Positions 32,275 to 40,845 of a stretch of DNA of 64,000 bases are shown here, piece after piece; positions within the stretch are counted from its first letter, which is position 1, and each line of letters begins with the position of its first letter. The DNA is from Seleniivibrio sp. (GTDB lineage: Bacteria; Chrysiogenota; Deferribacteres; Deferribacterales; Geovibrionaceae): positions 1 to 64,000 of the forward strand of contig NZ_JAJOIL010000028.1 of NCBI RefSeq assembly GCF_021209385.1, written 5' to 3'. The notes below the pieces were generated by a model. The model made no database searches. It was not told the DNA's origin and worked only from the letters and a program-made list of their open reading frames with translations. Position numbers and translations under genes: made by a program.

Positions 32275-34098
32275 ATGAATAAATATATAGTTTTAGTCCT
32301 ATCACTGTTCGCATTCGCGGCATGTGCGCCGCTTACACCCCGTCCCGCAGGTTCCGACGATCTTTCTTCCTCCACAGCAAAATCAACAAAAGTCCAGGAT
32401 GAACCACTTTTCCTCAATCAGCCAGAGGAAACTGCACCCGACGGCTTTGACAAATACAGCGTTCCGGCTTTCCTTGATGACATAAATACCAGAGAACTCG
32501 TTATTTACGATGTTCTTAAGAAACAAACAGATTTCCACCTCGACCAGAGCGATTCGGAATACGGAAAATACGACACCATACCCCTTGTTGAAGAGGACAG
32601 ATTCAATTCATACGTTACGCTCTTCACCGACAGATACGCCACTACATTTCAGAAATGGCTTAACCGCTCTAATCAGTATATATACATCGTCCGCGACATC
32701 TTCCGCAGAGAGGGTGTGCCGGATGACCTGACATACCTGCCCTTCACAGAGAGCGGGTTCAACCCCTCCATAACATCCCATGCAGGCGCATGCGGTATGT
32801 GGCAGTTCATGAAGGGAACAGGCAAAATGTACGGTCTGGACACAAATTTCTGGGTTGACGAGCGAAGAGACTTCGAGAAAGCGACGAGAGCCGCCGCACG
32901 CCACCTGAAAGACCTTTACAACAGCCTTGGCGACTGGTATCTGGCTCTTGCCGCATATAACGCAGGACAGGGCAAGATAACAACAGCTATAAAACGTTAC
33001 GGTACAAACGATTTCTATGAACTCTCCTCCAGAGAGAAAACATATCTCAGACCAGAAACAAAGGACTACGTTCCGAAATTTCTGGCACTGCGCTACCTTG
33101 CGCGCAACTATCAGGAGTTCGGATTTGAAACGCCAAACGGTCTGCCCATGCTATATGAAAAGGTCACTCTGTACAGCCAGTCTAACCTGTATGTAATCGC
33201 TGACCTTCTTGAAACAGATATAGAAACACTGCGGGAGCTTAACCCCGAACTTATGACACCAATGACTCCCCCCGTCAGCGAATACGTTCTGCGTGTTCCT
33301 TACGGCAAGCGGATTGAACTTGAAAGCAAACTTGAACATGTTACAGACGAGGAACTTGCGCAGTTTTACGTCGTGAAGGCGAAGGCGGGCGAAAGCCTCG
33401 ACGCCATCGCTTCCGAATACGGTCTCAACTCCGCAGAGCTTAAAAAAGCCAACGGATTCACACTTAACCGTGTGATGAAAGATACATATGTTTTCGTTCC
33501 AATCCCCGATGTGTACGACGAGGAACTGAACTCCGACTTTGCAGGGGAGCTTAAGAGATACAACCCGAAAATCCACATCGTGCGCAAAGGCGAAACTTTC
33601 TACGGCATCGCGGCAAGATACGGTCTCTCTGCTGACGAACTCTCCGCCATGAACAACGATATGTCTCCCAGACGACTTCGCCGCGGACAGTCCCTTGTTA
33701 TCTCAGATACATACTACAGCGACAAAGATAAACGCATCGCCATTACAAAACCCCTTAAATCTCAATCAGAAAGAGCAAACACATCAGTAAGCTATAAAGT
33801 AAGATCAGGCGATAACCTGTTCCGCATCGCCAAGAAATTCGGAACAACAGTTGCCGACATCAGAGACGCCAACGGCATCAGAGGCAACAATATAATGGTC
33901 GGTCAGACCCTTTCAGTTCCCGCAACATCAGGCAAGGCAAGACAGGCATCGTCTGCTAAATCCACAAAATACAAAGTCAGAAGCGGTGACAACCTCTGGG
34001 CAATCGCCAAGAAATTCGGCACAACTGTTGACGATATCAAAAGAATCAACGGCGTGGGTAAAGGAATCCGCCCCGGTATGGTACTGAGAATAGACTGA
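32275..34098 (+). CDS. mltD: MltD-like membrane-bound lytic transglycosylase with LysM domains
   Basis: A 607-residue lipoprotein: VLVLSLFAFAAC ends in the lipidated Cys. The SLT domain (about residues 140-260) has the catalytic Glu in PFTESGFNPSITSHAGACGM and later LALAAYNAGQGKI. Four LysM modules follow, starting about FYVVKAKAGESLDAIA, IHIVRKGETFYGIAARYG, YKVRSGDNLFRIAKKFGTTV and YKVRSGDNLWAIAKKFGTTV, with a weaker LysM-like segment before them. The last two are near-identical, suggesting recent duplication. It cleaves peptidoglycan glycan strands from the outer membrane. Confidence 0.93.
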   Translation: MNKYIVLVLSLFAFAACAPLTPRPAGSDDLSSSTAKSTKVQDEPLFLNQPEETAPDGFDKYSVPAFLDDINTRELVIYDVLKKQTDFHLDQSDSEYGKYDTIPLVEEDRFNSYVTLFTDRYATTFQKWLNRSNQYIYIVRDIFRREGVPDDLTYLPFTESGFNPSITSHAGACGMWQFMKGTGKMYGLDTNFWVDERRDFEKATRAAARHLKDLYNSLGDWYLALAAYNAGQGKITTAIKRYGTNDFYELSSREKTYLRPETKDYVPKFLALRYLARNYQEFGFETPNGLPMLYEKVTLYSQSNLYVIADLLETDIETLRELNPELMTPMTPPVSEYVLRVPYGKRIELESKLEHVTDEELAQFYVVKAKAGESLDAIASEYGLNSAELKKANGFTLNRVMKDTYVFVPIPDVYDEELNSDFAGELKRYNPKIHIVRKGETFYGIAARYGLSADELSAMNNDMSPRRLRRGQSLVISDTYYSDKDKRIAITKPLKSQSERANTSVSYKVRSGDNLFRIAKKFGTTVADIRDANGIRGNNIMVGQTLSVPATSGKARQASSAKSTKYKVRSGDNLWAIAKKFGTTVDDIKRINGVGKGIRPGMVLRID

Positions 34099-34105
34099 TT
34101 ATACG

Positions 34106-34136
34106 CATGAATTCCTCCATCCATGGAGAATTCATG
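34106..34136. repeat. Long hairpin after mltD
   Basis: CATGAATTC and GAATTCATG pair fully; with a one-base bulge the stem extends through TCCAT/ATGGA. No T-run follows. It may protect the mltD mRNA 3' end. Confidence 0.55.
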
Positions 34137-34145
34137 AAACGCGCT

Positions 34146-34240
34146 GGTCGGCAAAGCCTCCCGTCGCTCACGTTTCAATCGTTCAGCAAACAAGTCTGCT
34201 GAACTCGTTTCACGAGGTTTCATCCTGAAACCTCAGACGA
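34146..34240. repeat. Intergenic repeat, family 2a, copy 2
   Basis: Begins GGTCGGCAAAGCCTCCCGTC and has TTTCATCCTGAAAC near the end, matching the copy at 5766. Inside it, GTTCAGCAAAC and GTCTGCTGAAC form another small inverted repeat. Confidence 0.65.
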
Positions 34241-34251
34241 CATAATATACA

Positions 34252-34285
34252 AAGCCGCGTTCCGAAAGGTTCGCGGCTTTTTTTA
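34252..34285 (+). terminator. Rho-independent terminator downstream of mltD
   Basis: AGCCGCG, a 12-base loop that can close further on CC/GG around GAAA, and CGCGGCT, followed by seven T residues. It lies 154 bases after the mltD stop. Confidence 0.85.
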
Positions 34286-34300
34286 TTTCACGTGCCTTTA

Positions 34301-34423
34301 ATTGACTGGTAGGTTCGAGCAGTACAAGGAAGATGTGATGAGAGGGCTGCGAGCATACATATTAGTATGTGAGCAGTTCCGAAGAGCAGCTGACGCCGTA
34401 ATGCGACGAATATAACAGTCAAT
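34301..34423. repeat. Intergenic repeat, family 2b, copy 2, with terminal inverted repeats
   Basis: Bounded by ATTGACTG and CAGTCAAT (perfect 8-bp inverted ends). Inside are GCATACATATTAGTATGTG and CTGACGCCGTAATGCGACG, matching the copy at 21934 in order. The 123-base size and ends recall a small non-autonomous mobile element, but no flanking duplication is clear. Confidence 0.6.
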
Positions 34424-34426
34424 CAG

Positions 34427-35203
34427 CTAGATGCGTTTGTCGCGGGTGATAATGGCATATGCCGAATGATTGTGTATACTCTCCATATTCTCGCTTGAAA
34501 CCTCAAACCAAACAACACGATCTTCAGCCATCAACTTCGTTGCGGCATTGCGCACCACGTCCTCAACAAAGGTGGGGTTTTCGTATGACTGTTCAGTGAC
34601 GTATTTCTCGTCCTCTCTTTTAAGGAGCGGAAACACGGGGGAGGATGCCGAGGATTCGGCTATCTCTATTATCTCTTCAATCCACATGAGTTTTTTCATG
34701 CGGACGGATATTGTTATGTAACCGCGCTGATTGTGCGCGCCGTATTTGCTTATCTCTTTTGAACAGGGGCAAAGGGTCATTACTGGAACGCGTACTGAAA
34801 TCAGAGCGTCGCGACCTTCGGGACCTGACGAACCGAAATATTCGCAGTAATAATCCATCATGGCTTCCTGTCCTGAAACGGGAGCTTTTTTCATAAGGAA
34901 ATAGCTGAATGAAAGCTCGATGAAAGCCTCTTCGCTGTCCAGACGTTCCTTCATCTCGTCCAGAATATGCCCGACAGAATAAAGGTTTATGTCGTCCGAA
35001 TGGCGGCTTAGAATCTCGACGAATCTGGACATGTGCGTGCCTTTGAAGTTGTGGGGAAGGCGCACATACATATTAATACGGGCTACAGTGCTCTGTTTGC
35101 CCTTGTCGCGGTCTGAGAGAACAACGGGATACCTGATATCTTTGATGCCGACTCTGTCAACATCAAGGTTTCTGTGATCCCTCTGGCTTTGAATATCTTT
35201 CAA
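34427..35203 (-). CDS. folE2: GTP cyclohydrolase I, type IB (FolE2)
   Basis: A 258-residue protein with the FolE2 signatures IQSQRDHRNLDVDRVGIKDI, THMSRFVEIL, PVMTLCPCSKEISKYGAHNQ (metal-binding Cys) and ENPTFVEDVVRN. It makes 7,8-dihydroneopterin triphosphate from GTP for folate or queuosine synthesis, and as a type IB enzyme can use metals other than zinc. The start is taken as TTG at 35203, because AGAAGG lies 7 bases ahead and homologues begin at KDIQSQ; longer frames overlap the upstream gene. It begins 2 bases after that gene's stop. Confidence 0.93.
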   Translation of the reverse strand: MKDIQSQRDHRNLDVDRVGIKDIRYPVVLSDRDKGKQSTVARINMYVRLPHNFKGTHMSRFVEILSRHSDDINLYSVGHILDEMKERLDSEEAFIELSFSYFLMKKAPVSGQEAMMDYYCEYFGSSGPEGRDALISVRVPVMTLCPCSKEISKYGAHNQRGYITISVRMKKLMWIEEIIEIAESSASSPVFPLLKREDEKYVTEQSYENPTFVEDVVRNAATKLMAEDRVVWFEVSSENMESIHNHSAYAIITRDKRI

Positions 35204-35205
35204 TA

Positions 35206-35931
35206 TTACCTTCTCTTGCCCATACGCTGGTTGGCAAGAAACTGCTGATAAGGTTTTGCACCCTGAGGCATTTTTGCGCCGAGGTGCATCTGGAGCCACA
35301 GGTTTCCGTAGTTCTGCATTTTCAGTTTTTTACCGTTTTTAACAGCTTCCATAGCTGATTGCAGTCTTTCGTCCAGAGGGTTCTTGTCCGCACCCTTGGA
35401 AAGGATCACCACTGCCTTGTCGTTGTCGCCCTTTTCCATAAGGAAATGAGCGTAAAGGCTGTATAAAAAGCCCTGTTTAGGAGAGCCTTTGATAGCTTTG
35501 TCCATAATCTTGCAACAGTCTTCAAATCTGCCCTGTTTGAATCTGAGGGCGGCAAGCATACCCATAGACATCCAGTTTTTAGTGAAACCGTTGTTCAGAT
35601 AGGGTTCCGCTTCATCAAATTTCTGATTTGTATAAAGGATAATACCTATCTGGGCATCTATCTGCTCTTTAACGAAGAACTGCCATTTGCCGAAGGGATA
35701 CGCTTCTTTAAGTCTTTCGATAGCCTTGTCGGCGCGTCCTGCGGTAAGATCTTTTTCGACCAGTTTAAAGTGTTCTGTGAGCTTGTTCATGAATTTTTTG
35801 CCCACAAAAAAGTTGATACCCAAAACGCACACAACAAACAGGAATATCGGCCAGAAGATGCTGTATGTCAGAAAGTAGAGTATGAGAGAGATAACTGTTG
35901 ATATTGCAACCGAAACTGCCAGTGTGTACAT
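35206..35931 (-). CDS. Membrane-anchored tetratricopeptide-repeat protein
   Basis: A 241-residue protein. Two adjacent N-terminal TM helices (about residues 3-45, TVISLILYFLTYSIFWPIFL and VVCVLGINFFVG) are followed by TPR-type helices: KDLTAGRADKAIERLKEAYP, ILYTNQKFDEAEPYLNNG and LMEKGDNDKAVVILSKGADK. The C-terminus is basic (NQRMGKRR). It probably scaffolds a complex on the cytoplasmic face; the specific role is unknown. ATG 35931 is preferred because GGAG sits 8 bases ahead; a TTG 5 codons earlier is possible. Confidence 0.8.
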   Translation of the reverse strand: MYTLAVSVAISTVISLILYFLTYSIFWPIFLFVVCVLGINFFVGKKFMNKLTEHFKLVEKDLTAGRADKAIERLKEAYPFGKWQFFVKEQIDAQIGIILYTNQKFDEAEPYLNNGFTKNWMSMGMLAALRFKQGRFEDCCKIMDKAIKGSPKQGFLYSLYAHFLMEKGDNDKAVVILSKGADKNPLDERLQSAMEAVKNGKKLKMQNYGNLWLQMHLGAKMPQGAKPYQQFLANQRMGKRR

Positions 35932-35953
35932 ATTGAGATTCTCCAAATTATTA

Positions 35954-36032
35954 TAAATCCACCCCAGCCCTCCTTTTATAAATGAGGGAGCTTTGTCTCC
36001 CCCTTTAACAAAGGGGGATTAAGGGGGATTTT
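35954..36032. repeat. Palindromic intergenic repeat, family 1, copy C
   Basis: Runs from AAATCCACCCCAGCCCTCCT through a hairpin ending TGAGGG to the hairpin CCCCCTTTAACAAAGGGGG and the end GGGGGATTTT. The outer ends form an imperfect inverted repeat. It lies 22 bases upstream of the TPR gene start. Confidence 0.8.
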
Positions 36033-36109
36033 CTTAATCCATTTAATGTAGTTCTATAAAAGGTGTAGGATTATATCATCAAGACCCGAATTTTCAAGCA
36101 CAAATGCCG

Positions 36110-36460
36110 TCAGACACCGAACGCATTCTTAATATGTGTGATTTCCCCATTGTCTATGGATATCACGTCAAATCTCGCGGGCATCGGCTTTTTTCCCACC
36201 ATATAGGTCTGCGCCGTGAGCAGAAGTTTTTCCTGCTTCTTTTTAGTTACGGATTCAAAGCCCATGCCGTATCCGCCGCTGCTTCTGGTCTTCACTTCCA
36301 CAAAAATAAGAACGCCTTCCTTTGCGGCAATTATATCTATCTCGCCGAATTTACAGCGGTAGTTTTTATCAAGCACTTCGTAACCGTTCGCCAGCAGATA
36401 TTTTTCCGCTTTTTTCTCGCCGCTCTGTCCCAGACCCAAAATCATATGAAGTTTCCGCAA
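36110..36460 (-). CDS. yraN: YraN/UPF0102-family nuclease-like protein
   Basis: A 116-residue protein with the family motifs GLGQSGEKKAEKYLLANGYE, DKNYRCKFGEIDIIA and LIFVEVKTRSSG, a restriction-endonuclease-like fold with conserved E-D-EVK residues. Function unproven; it is often encoded beside rnhB, as here, which suggests a role in nucleic acid processing. ATG at 36460 is used; an ATG five codons in (36445) that overlaps the rnhB stop (ATGA) is equally likely. Confidence 0.9.
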   Translation of the reverse strand: MRKLHMILGLGQSGEKKAEKYLLANGYEVLDKNYRCKFGEIDIIAAKEGVLIFVEVKTRSSGGYGMGFESVTKKKQEKLLLTAQTYMVGKKPMPARFDVISIDNGEITHIKNAFGV

Positions 36461-36993
36461 AAGCTGATTCTGTGCAGAGGCGTCAGCCCGAATTTCCTGA
36501 TTGCATCGGTATGCTTCTTCGTGCCGTATCCCTTGTTTGAATACCAGTCATAGTCGGGATATTCTATGTGCATCTTTGTCATGAGCGCATCGCGGAACAC
36601 CTTCGCAACTATGGAAGCCGCGGCGACACACTGAAACTTGTCCTCCGCCTTGAAAGGATGTTCCATAGGCACTTTCACACCCTCAAGATTCACCGCATCC
36701 ACGATAACCTTATGGTATTCAACAGTTATCTGCCCCAAAGCATCCATCATGGCGCGCTTTGTGGAGTTCAGTATATTTATTTCGTCGATGGTGGAGTTAT
36801 CCACCAGACCGATGCCGATTGCAACCGCATTGGCACGGATAACACCGTCAAGAAGTCTGCGCTGTTTCTCCGGAATCTTTTTGGAATCAATCAGCCGTTC
36901 ATCAGAAAAATTTTCAGGCAGAATGACGCAGGCGGCAACCACAGGCCCAGCCAGACATCCCCTGCCAACTTCGTCTATGCCGACAGTGAGCAT
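36442..36993 (-). CDS. rnhB: Ribonuclease HII
   Basis: A 183-residue protein. The catalytic DEDD residues can be placed in VGIDEVGRGCLAGPVVAACV (Asp, Glu), in IVDAVNL and in the later ASIVAKVFRDALM. The C-terminal GYGTKKHTDAIRKFGLTPLH is typical of RNase HII. It removes ribonucleotides embedded in DNA and RNA-DNA hybrids. It starts 1 base after the hypB stop. Confidence 0.95.
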   Translation of the reverse strand: MLTVGIDEVGRGCLAGPVVAACVILPENFSDERLIDSKKIPEKQRRLLDGVIRANAVAIGIGLVDNSTIDEINILNSTKRAMMDALGQITVEYHKVIVDAVNLEGVKVPMEHPFKAEDKFQCVAAASIVAKVFRDALMTKMHIEYPDYDWYSNKGYGTKKHTDAIRKFGLTPLHRISFCGNFI

Positions 36994-36994
36994 G

Positions 36995-37645
36995 TTACGC
37001 TTTCTTCGCCTTTATCATTCTCTCAATGTAGTCAGCCACCTTATCAAGTCCCTCGCCCGTTCTGCATGAAGTGGTGAAAAACTCAAGCTCCGGCTGTATG
37101 CCCTTTGCGTATGCAATGCATTTTTCAACGCTGAAATCCACATAGGGGAGCAGGTCTATCTTATTGATGATATACGCAGAACCTGCGCGTGTCATAACTG
37201 GATATTTAGCCGGCTTATCGTCCCCTTCTGTAACGGAAAGCAGAACAACCTTCGCGTCTTCACCTAGGTCGTATTCCGCCGGACAGACAAGGTTTCCCAC
37301 GTTTTCGATTATCAGCAGGTCAAGGTCATAGCCCAGCGTATTAAGCGCCCTTTCGATGTCGATCGCTTCAAGGTGGCATGCGTTTCCGGTGTTCACCTGA
37401 AATGCCTGAACACCTGTGGCGTTTATTCTGTCCGCGTCGTGGGTTGTCTGCTGGTCGCCCTCAACAACGGCTATTTTGTATTTATCTTTCAGCATCACCA
37501 GCACTTTTTCAAGAGTGGACGTTTTTCCGCTCCCGGGGGATGAAACAAAGTTAAGAACCGCAACATTCTTAAGCTTTTCGCGCATTTCCGCCGCTTTCAT
37601 CTCGTTTTTGGTGAGTATCTTTTCCTGAATATTAACCGTTTTCAT
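36995..37645 (-). CDS. hypB: Hydrogenase/urease nickel-insertion GTPase HypB
   Basis: A 216-residue SIMIBI GTPase. The P-loop is SSPGSGKTSTLEK, followed by VVEGDQQTTHDADRI, NACHLEAIDIE (the Cys-His metal site of the G-domain), IENVGNLVCPAEYDLGED and NKIDLLPY. There is no histidine-rich N-terminus. It works with HypA to load nickel into [NiFe]-hydrogenase. It overlaps hypA at TAATG. No hydrogenase structural gene lies in the window. Confidence 0.96.
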   Translation of the reverse strand: MKTVNIQEKILTKNEMKAAEMREKLKNVAVLNFVSSPGSGKTSTLEKVLVMLKDKYKIAVVEGDQQTTHDADRINATGVQAFQVNTGNACHLEAIDIERALNTLGYDLDLLIIENVGNLVCPAEYDLGEDAKVVLLSVTEGDDKPAKYPVMTRAGSAYIINKIDLLPYVDFSVEKCIAYAKGIQPELEFFTTSCRTGEGLDKVADYIERMIKAKKA

Positions 37646-37989
37646 TAATCTACCTCAATTTCTGAAACTGTAAGTTCTTCGCCCGTAATGAGTTCAACCT
37701 CGTAAGACCCGCATTTCGAGCAGGCAAAGAACATCTCGTCATATGTATCCGTGGCTCCGCATTTGTTGCATTTCCCTGTAACGGGGACGCTGTCGATTAT
37801 CAGAACGGATTCCGCGATAAGCGGGTATTCCTCTTTGATGGCATCGAAAGCAAATTTAAGAGCCTCGCCGTCAACGGCGGAAAGTCTGCCTATCTTCGCG
37901 GTCACGCTGCGGACAACCTTTGCGCCGTTGGCGTTTGCGGTGTCCAGCACAATCTCGATAAGGCTGCTTGCTATCCCAAGTTCGTGCAT
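37645..37989 (-). CDS. hypA: Nickel metallochaperone HypA
   Basis: A 114-residue protein. The start MHELGIASSLIEIVL carries the His2 nickel ligand, which fixes the ATG at 37989; a longer frame upstream overlaps coaE further. The zinc site is CNKCGAT and CSKCGSYEVE. It hands nickel to hydrogenase with HypB, encoded directly downstream. Confidence 0.96.
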   Translation of the reverse strand: MHELGIASSLIEIVLDTANANGAKVVRSVTAKIGRLSAVDGEALKFAFDAIKEEYPLIAESVLIIDSVPVTGKCNKCGATDTYDEMFFACSKCGSYEVELITGEELTVSEIEVD

Positions 37990-38615
37990 ACCCTCTCCCG
38001 TCTGCTTTTTGTACATTTTCCAATGAGTTTAATGAGTTCAATCACCCGCCTGACCTCGCGTTCCAGTCTGTCTATGTCTGCGGAATTATCTATAATAAAG
38101 TTTGCATATTTCAGTTTTTCCTCTATGGGCATCTGTGCGTCGATTATCTTTTTCGCCTGTTCCTGAGTGATGCTGTCGCGTTTCATTACCCTTTGAAGCT
38201 GAACCTTAGGATCCGTATAGACCACCACAAGCCAGTCGAACCGTTTGTAACTGCCGGATTCCACCGTCAGCGCCGCCTGAGTAATGATTATAGCCTTGTC
38301 GTCCTTGCCCTTTATCCTGCCCACGGCTTTGGTTTCATATTCCAGAATGGCGGGGTGAACTATGCCTTCGAGTATTTTACGTTTTTCGGGGTCATTGAAC
38401 ACAATATTGCGTATCTTCGCTCTGTCAAGGGTCTCGTCCTCACGCACAACATCACGCCCGAACGCTTCCACCACGCCGAGATACGCTTTTTCACCGGGAC
38501 TCATAACGATACGGCTTATTTCGTCCGTGTCGATACAGTAACAGCCGTGTTTTTCAAAGAACATCGCCGCCGTACTTTTCCCGCTGGCTATGTTGCCTGT
38601 GAGACCAAGATACAT
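37971..38615 (-). CDS. coaE: Dephospho-CoA kinase
   Basis: A 214-residue P-loop kinase: YLGLTGNIASGKSTAAMFF (Walker A), IDTDEISRIV (substrate Asp), VHPAILEYE and VVVYTDPKVQLQRVMKRDSI. It performs the last step of coenzyme A synthesis. The C-terminus is basic. It overlaps hypA by 19 bases; YkgJ-like gene ends one base before its ATG. Confidence 0.95.
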   Translation of the reverse strand: MYLGLTGNIASGKSTAAMFFEKHGCYCIDTDEISRIVMSPGEKAYLGVVEAFGRDVVREDETLDRAKIRNIVFNDPEKRKILEGIVHPAILEYETKAVGRIKGKDDKAIIITQAALTVESGSYKRFDWLVVVYTDPKVQLQRVMKRDSITQEQAKKIIDAQMPIEEKLKYANFIIDNSADIDRLEREVRRVIELIKLIGKCTKSRRERVCTNLG

Positions 38616-38855
38616 CTATACCCCGTAAATATTTCTGTAGACCGCGACCTTTTCTTCGTCTTTCAGGGTGCTGACAAGAACACACAGCTCATCAGGCTTG
38701 TACCCTTTACAGCCCCACGGTCTCTTTTCGTATATGGTGCAGAGGTTTTCAGGCGACAGATATTTGCACCTTTCCCCCGCTTTCTTCTCTATCTCTTTAA
38801 TATCGAATGCCGTACAGCAGGTGCCGCACAAAAGGCAGTCTATCTTATTTTCCAT
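38616..38855 (-). CDS. YkgJ-type cysteine-cluster protein
   Basis: A 79-residue protein with the pattern [13 protein letters not shown], then [20 protein letters not shown], the signature of the YkgJ/CxxCxxCC family of putative Zn/Fe-binding proteins. It carries nine cysteines in 79 residues. Function unknown. It ends at the coaE start and overlaps the FAH-family gene by 11 bases. Confidence 0.85.
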   Translation of the reverse strand: MENKIDCLLCGTCCTAFDIKEIEKKAGERCKYLSPENLCTIYEKRPWGCKGYKPDELCVLVSTLKDEEKVAVYRNIYGV

Positions 38856-39609
38856 CTTTCACTATTCTGTTGGTCAGCTTTCCGATGCCGTCTATCTCAA
38901 CGTCAACCGTGTCGCCGATTTTAACACTGCCAACTCCGGCGGGAGTTCCTGTGGCAATGATGTCACCCGGCAGAAGGGTCATTATCTCGCTCATGAACTC
39001 TATCAGAGCGGGAACATCGTTTATCATCAGGTCGGCGGTGCCGTCCTGTTTCAATTCGCCGTTCACAAACGTTTTTATGCGCGCTTTGCGCCAGTCAAAA
39101 TCAGTCTCTATGACGGGACCGATGGGTGCAAAGGTATCAAAACCTTTGGCGCGTGCAAATTTGCCGTCAAGCTTCTGCAGATCTCTCGCTGTGTAATCGT
39201 TTATACAGGTGTAGCCGAAGATAACGCTCTCTGCCTGTTCCCGTTTGACCTTTCTGCATTTCTGACCGATCACAACCGCAAGCTCACCTTCATAGTCCAC
39301 ATGCTGGCTGGTGCGCGGGAAGAAAACTTCGCCGCCCTGACCTGTTACAGCAGTGGAGGGCTTTATGAATATCATAGGCACTTCGGGAACCTCGTTGCCC
39401 AGTTCTTTCGCGTGTTCTGTGTAGTTGCGTGCAACGCAGACCAGTTTTGAAGGGTAAACAGGCGGCAGATATTGTGCTGTCTTCGCGTCGCGCACTCTGT
39501 CGGTCACCACATATTCGCCGAAGAATGAACCCTCTATCTCGCGGATGAGGTCTCCGTCAACTATCCCTTTCTTCTCTGCAAGCCCGTCCAGAAATCTGCA
39601 AAATTTCAT
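38845..39609 (-). CDS. Fumarylacetoacetate hydrolase family protein
   Basis: A 254-residue FAH-fold protein. The divalent-metal site is visible in [13 protein letters not shown] (E-x-E pattern) and [11 protein letters not shown], and the C-terminal [20 protein letters not shown] is characteristic. The N-terminal [20 protein letters not shown] domain is short. Members hydrolyse, decarboxylate or tautomerise beta-keto acids, for example oxaloacetate or acylpyruvates. The substrate is unknown. Confidence 0.9.
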   Translation of the reverse strand: MKFCRFLDGLAEKKGIVDGDLIREIEGSFFGEYVVTDRVRDAKTAQYLPPVYPSKLVCVARNYTEHAKELGNEVPEVPMIFIKPSTAVTGQGGEVFFPRTSQHVDYEGELAVVIGQKCRKVKREQAESVIFGYTCINDYTARDLQKLDGKFARAKGFDTFAPIGPVIETDFDWRKARIKTFVNGELKQDGTADLMINDVPALIEFMSEIMTLLPGDIIATGTPAGVGSVKIGDTVDVEIDGIGKLTNRIVKDGK

Positions 39610-39617
39610 AATAGCCT

Positions 39618-40754
39618 CTATAAATACTTATCTTTAATATATTTTTCTGCACACTCAAGGGTCATAAGTTCCCGCGAGGCAAGCTTAGGGCGAACGTCTG
39701 CGATTATCTCGCCCATGAGCTTTCCCGCAGGTACACCCATAGCCATCAGCAGACCGCCGTTTATCTTCATGGGCGTTTCAAAGTCCACATAGCCCATCTC
39801 TATCATAACACGGTGAACGTAAGTTTCAATATCCCAAACTTCTGTGCCTTTTTGTGCGGCAAGAAGACCGTATATCTGCAGCGCGTCCCGAACCTCGTCA
39901 GGGTATTCGTATATAAGCCTTCGCAGAACGAACGTGTCGCCTGCTGTGCTGCTATCTGCAAGTTTACCTGCCAGTTCCGCCGTTCGCAGAACGTTTTTGA
40001 GAGCGCGTGTCGAAAGCCCTGCCGAGTTCACAAAATCTCTGGCGGCAGGCTGGTCAGCAACCATCGCCGCGAAGAAGAACTCCGCACCATAGGAAAGTTT
40101 CGCCGCCTCAACCGTCATGGCTGTCAGTTTTATTCCTTTGAAAACCTCTGGAAAAAGCCCGCATTCGTTCATGGCGGCAACGGCAATCCCCGCGTACTGA
40201 CCGCAAAGAAGTTTTGAAAGCTCCTGCAGTATCCTTTCGGATGCGGAACGCTCTATCATGCGTTTTTCTGCGGCAACCTTGGTCATGGTTTCGTCGGCTA
40301 TGACGAACCCCAGCTGAGCCTGAAAACGGAACGCCCTGAGCATCCGCAACGGGTCGTCGGAAAAAGTACGCTCCGAGACGTGACGTATCACCCCCGCATA
40401 AACGTCCGCAGGGTCGCCTATAATATTCCCCTCAAAATCCATCGCAAGATTATTGACTGTGAAGTCCCGCATCAGCAGGTCTTCCTCTATGGTTTCGCCT
40501 CTCGGCTTTGAAATGTCAAACTCTGTGTTCGGACATACAAGACGGATATTGTCTTTAAACTCCACCCATGCGGAGGGCAAAAGAACACGGATTGCTGATG
40601 CAAAGTCTTTGTAGTCATGCGAAAAGCACACCAGATCGACATCGGCAACCGGTCTTTGCAAAATGACATCGCGGACACATCCGCCAACCAGATATGCCCT
40701 GAAACCGCCCTCGTTCACCAATGCCCTAAGCTCTGAAAAGAAAGGTATGCTCAT
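39618..40754 (-). CDS. tRNA CCA-adding / poly(A) polymerase family nucleotidyltransferase
   Basis: A 378-residue class II nucleotidyltransferase. The active site reads [20 protein letters not shown] followed by VDLVC, and [29 protein letters not shown] and [18 protein letters not shown] follow as in CCA/PcnB proteins. It could be the CCA-adding enzyme, an A-adding enzyme or poly(A) polymerase. Since all four tRNA genes at the left edge lack CCA, the organism must have the activity, though this gene need not supply it. Confidence 0.88.
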   Translation of the reverse strand: MSIPFFSELRALVNEGGFRAYLVGGCVRDVILQRPVADVDLVCFSHDYKDFASAIRVLLPSAWVEFKDNIRLVCPNTEFDISKPRGETIEEDLLMRDFTVNNLAMDFEGNIIGDPADVYAGVIRHVSERTFSDDPLRMLRAFRFQAQLGFVIADETMTKVAAEKRMIERSASERILQELSKLLCGQYAGIAVAAMNECGLFPEVFKGIKLTAMTVEAAKLSYGAEFFFAAMVADQPAARDFVNSAGLSTRALKNVLRTAELAGKLADSSTAGDTFVLRRLIYEYPDEVRDALQIYGLLAAQKGTEVWDIETYVHRVMIEMGYVDFETPMKINGGLLMAMGVPAGKLMGEIIADVRPKLASRELMTLECAEKYIKDKYL

Positions 40755-40810
40755 CCCTTATCCCAAAATAATATATAAATAGTTAAGCGGTATCATAAAT
40801 CTTTTATGTG

Positions 40811-40839
40811 TTGACAACAACATTTTTCAAAGAGATATT
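40811..40839 (+). promoter_or_regulatory. Promoter candidate for the phosphoesterase gene
   Basis: TTGACA, a 17-base spacer and GATATT, 6 bases before the ATG-leading ACCAA; the -10 box is weak and the leader would be very short. Confidence 0.4.
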
Positions 40840-40845
40840 TACCAA

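Larger units (their letters stand above)
34099..34426. other. Gene-free stretch with hairpin, two repeats and a terminator
   Basis: This 328-base region between the convergent mltD and folE2 genes holds no credible reading frame. It contains a long hairpin (34106-34136), a family 2a repeat, a rho-independent terminator and a family 2b repeat, in that order. Confidence 0.8.

Noticed and set aside
34301-34423. Insertion sequence
   Set aside because: Terminal inverted repeats exist, but the element is 123 bases and has no transposase or clear target duplication; reported only as a repeat.
37968-38924. 318-codon plus-strand frame across coaE and the YkgJ-like gene
   Set aside because: It spans three genuine opposite-strand genes and its translation looks like antisense sequence.
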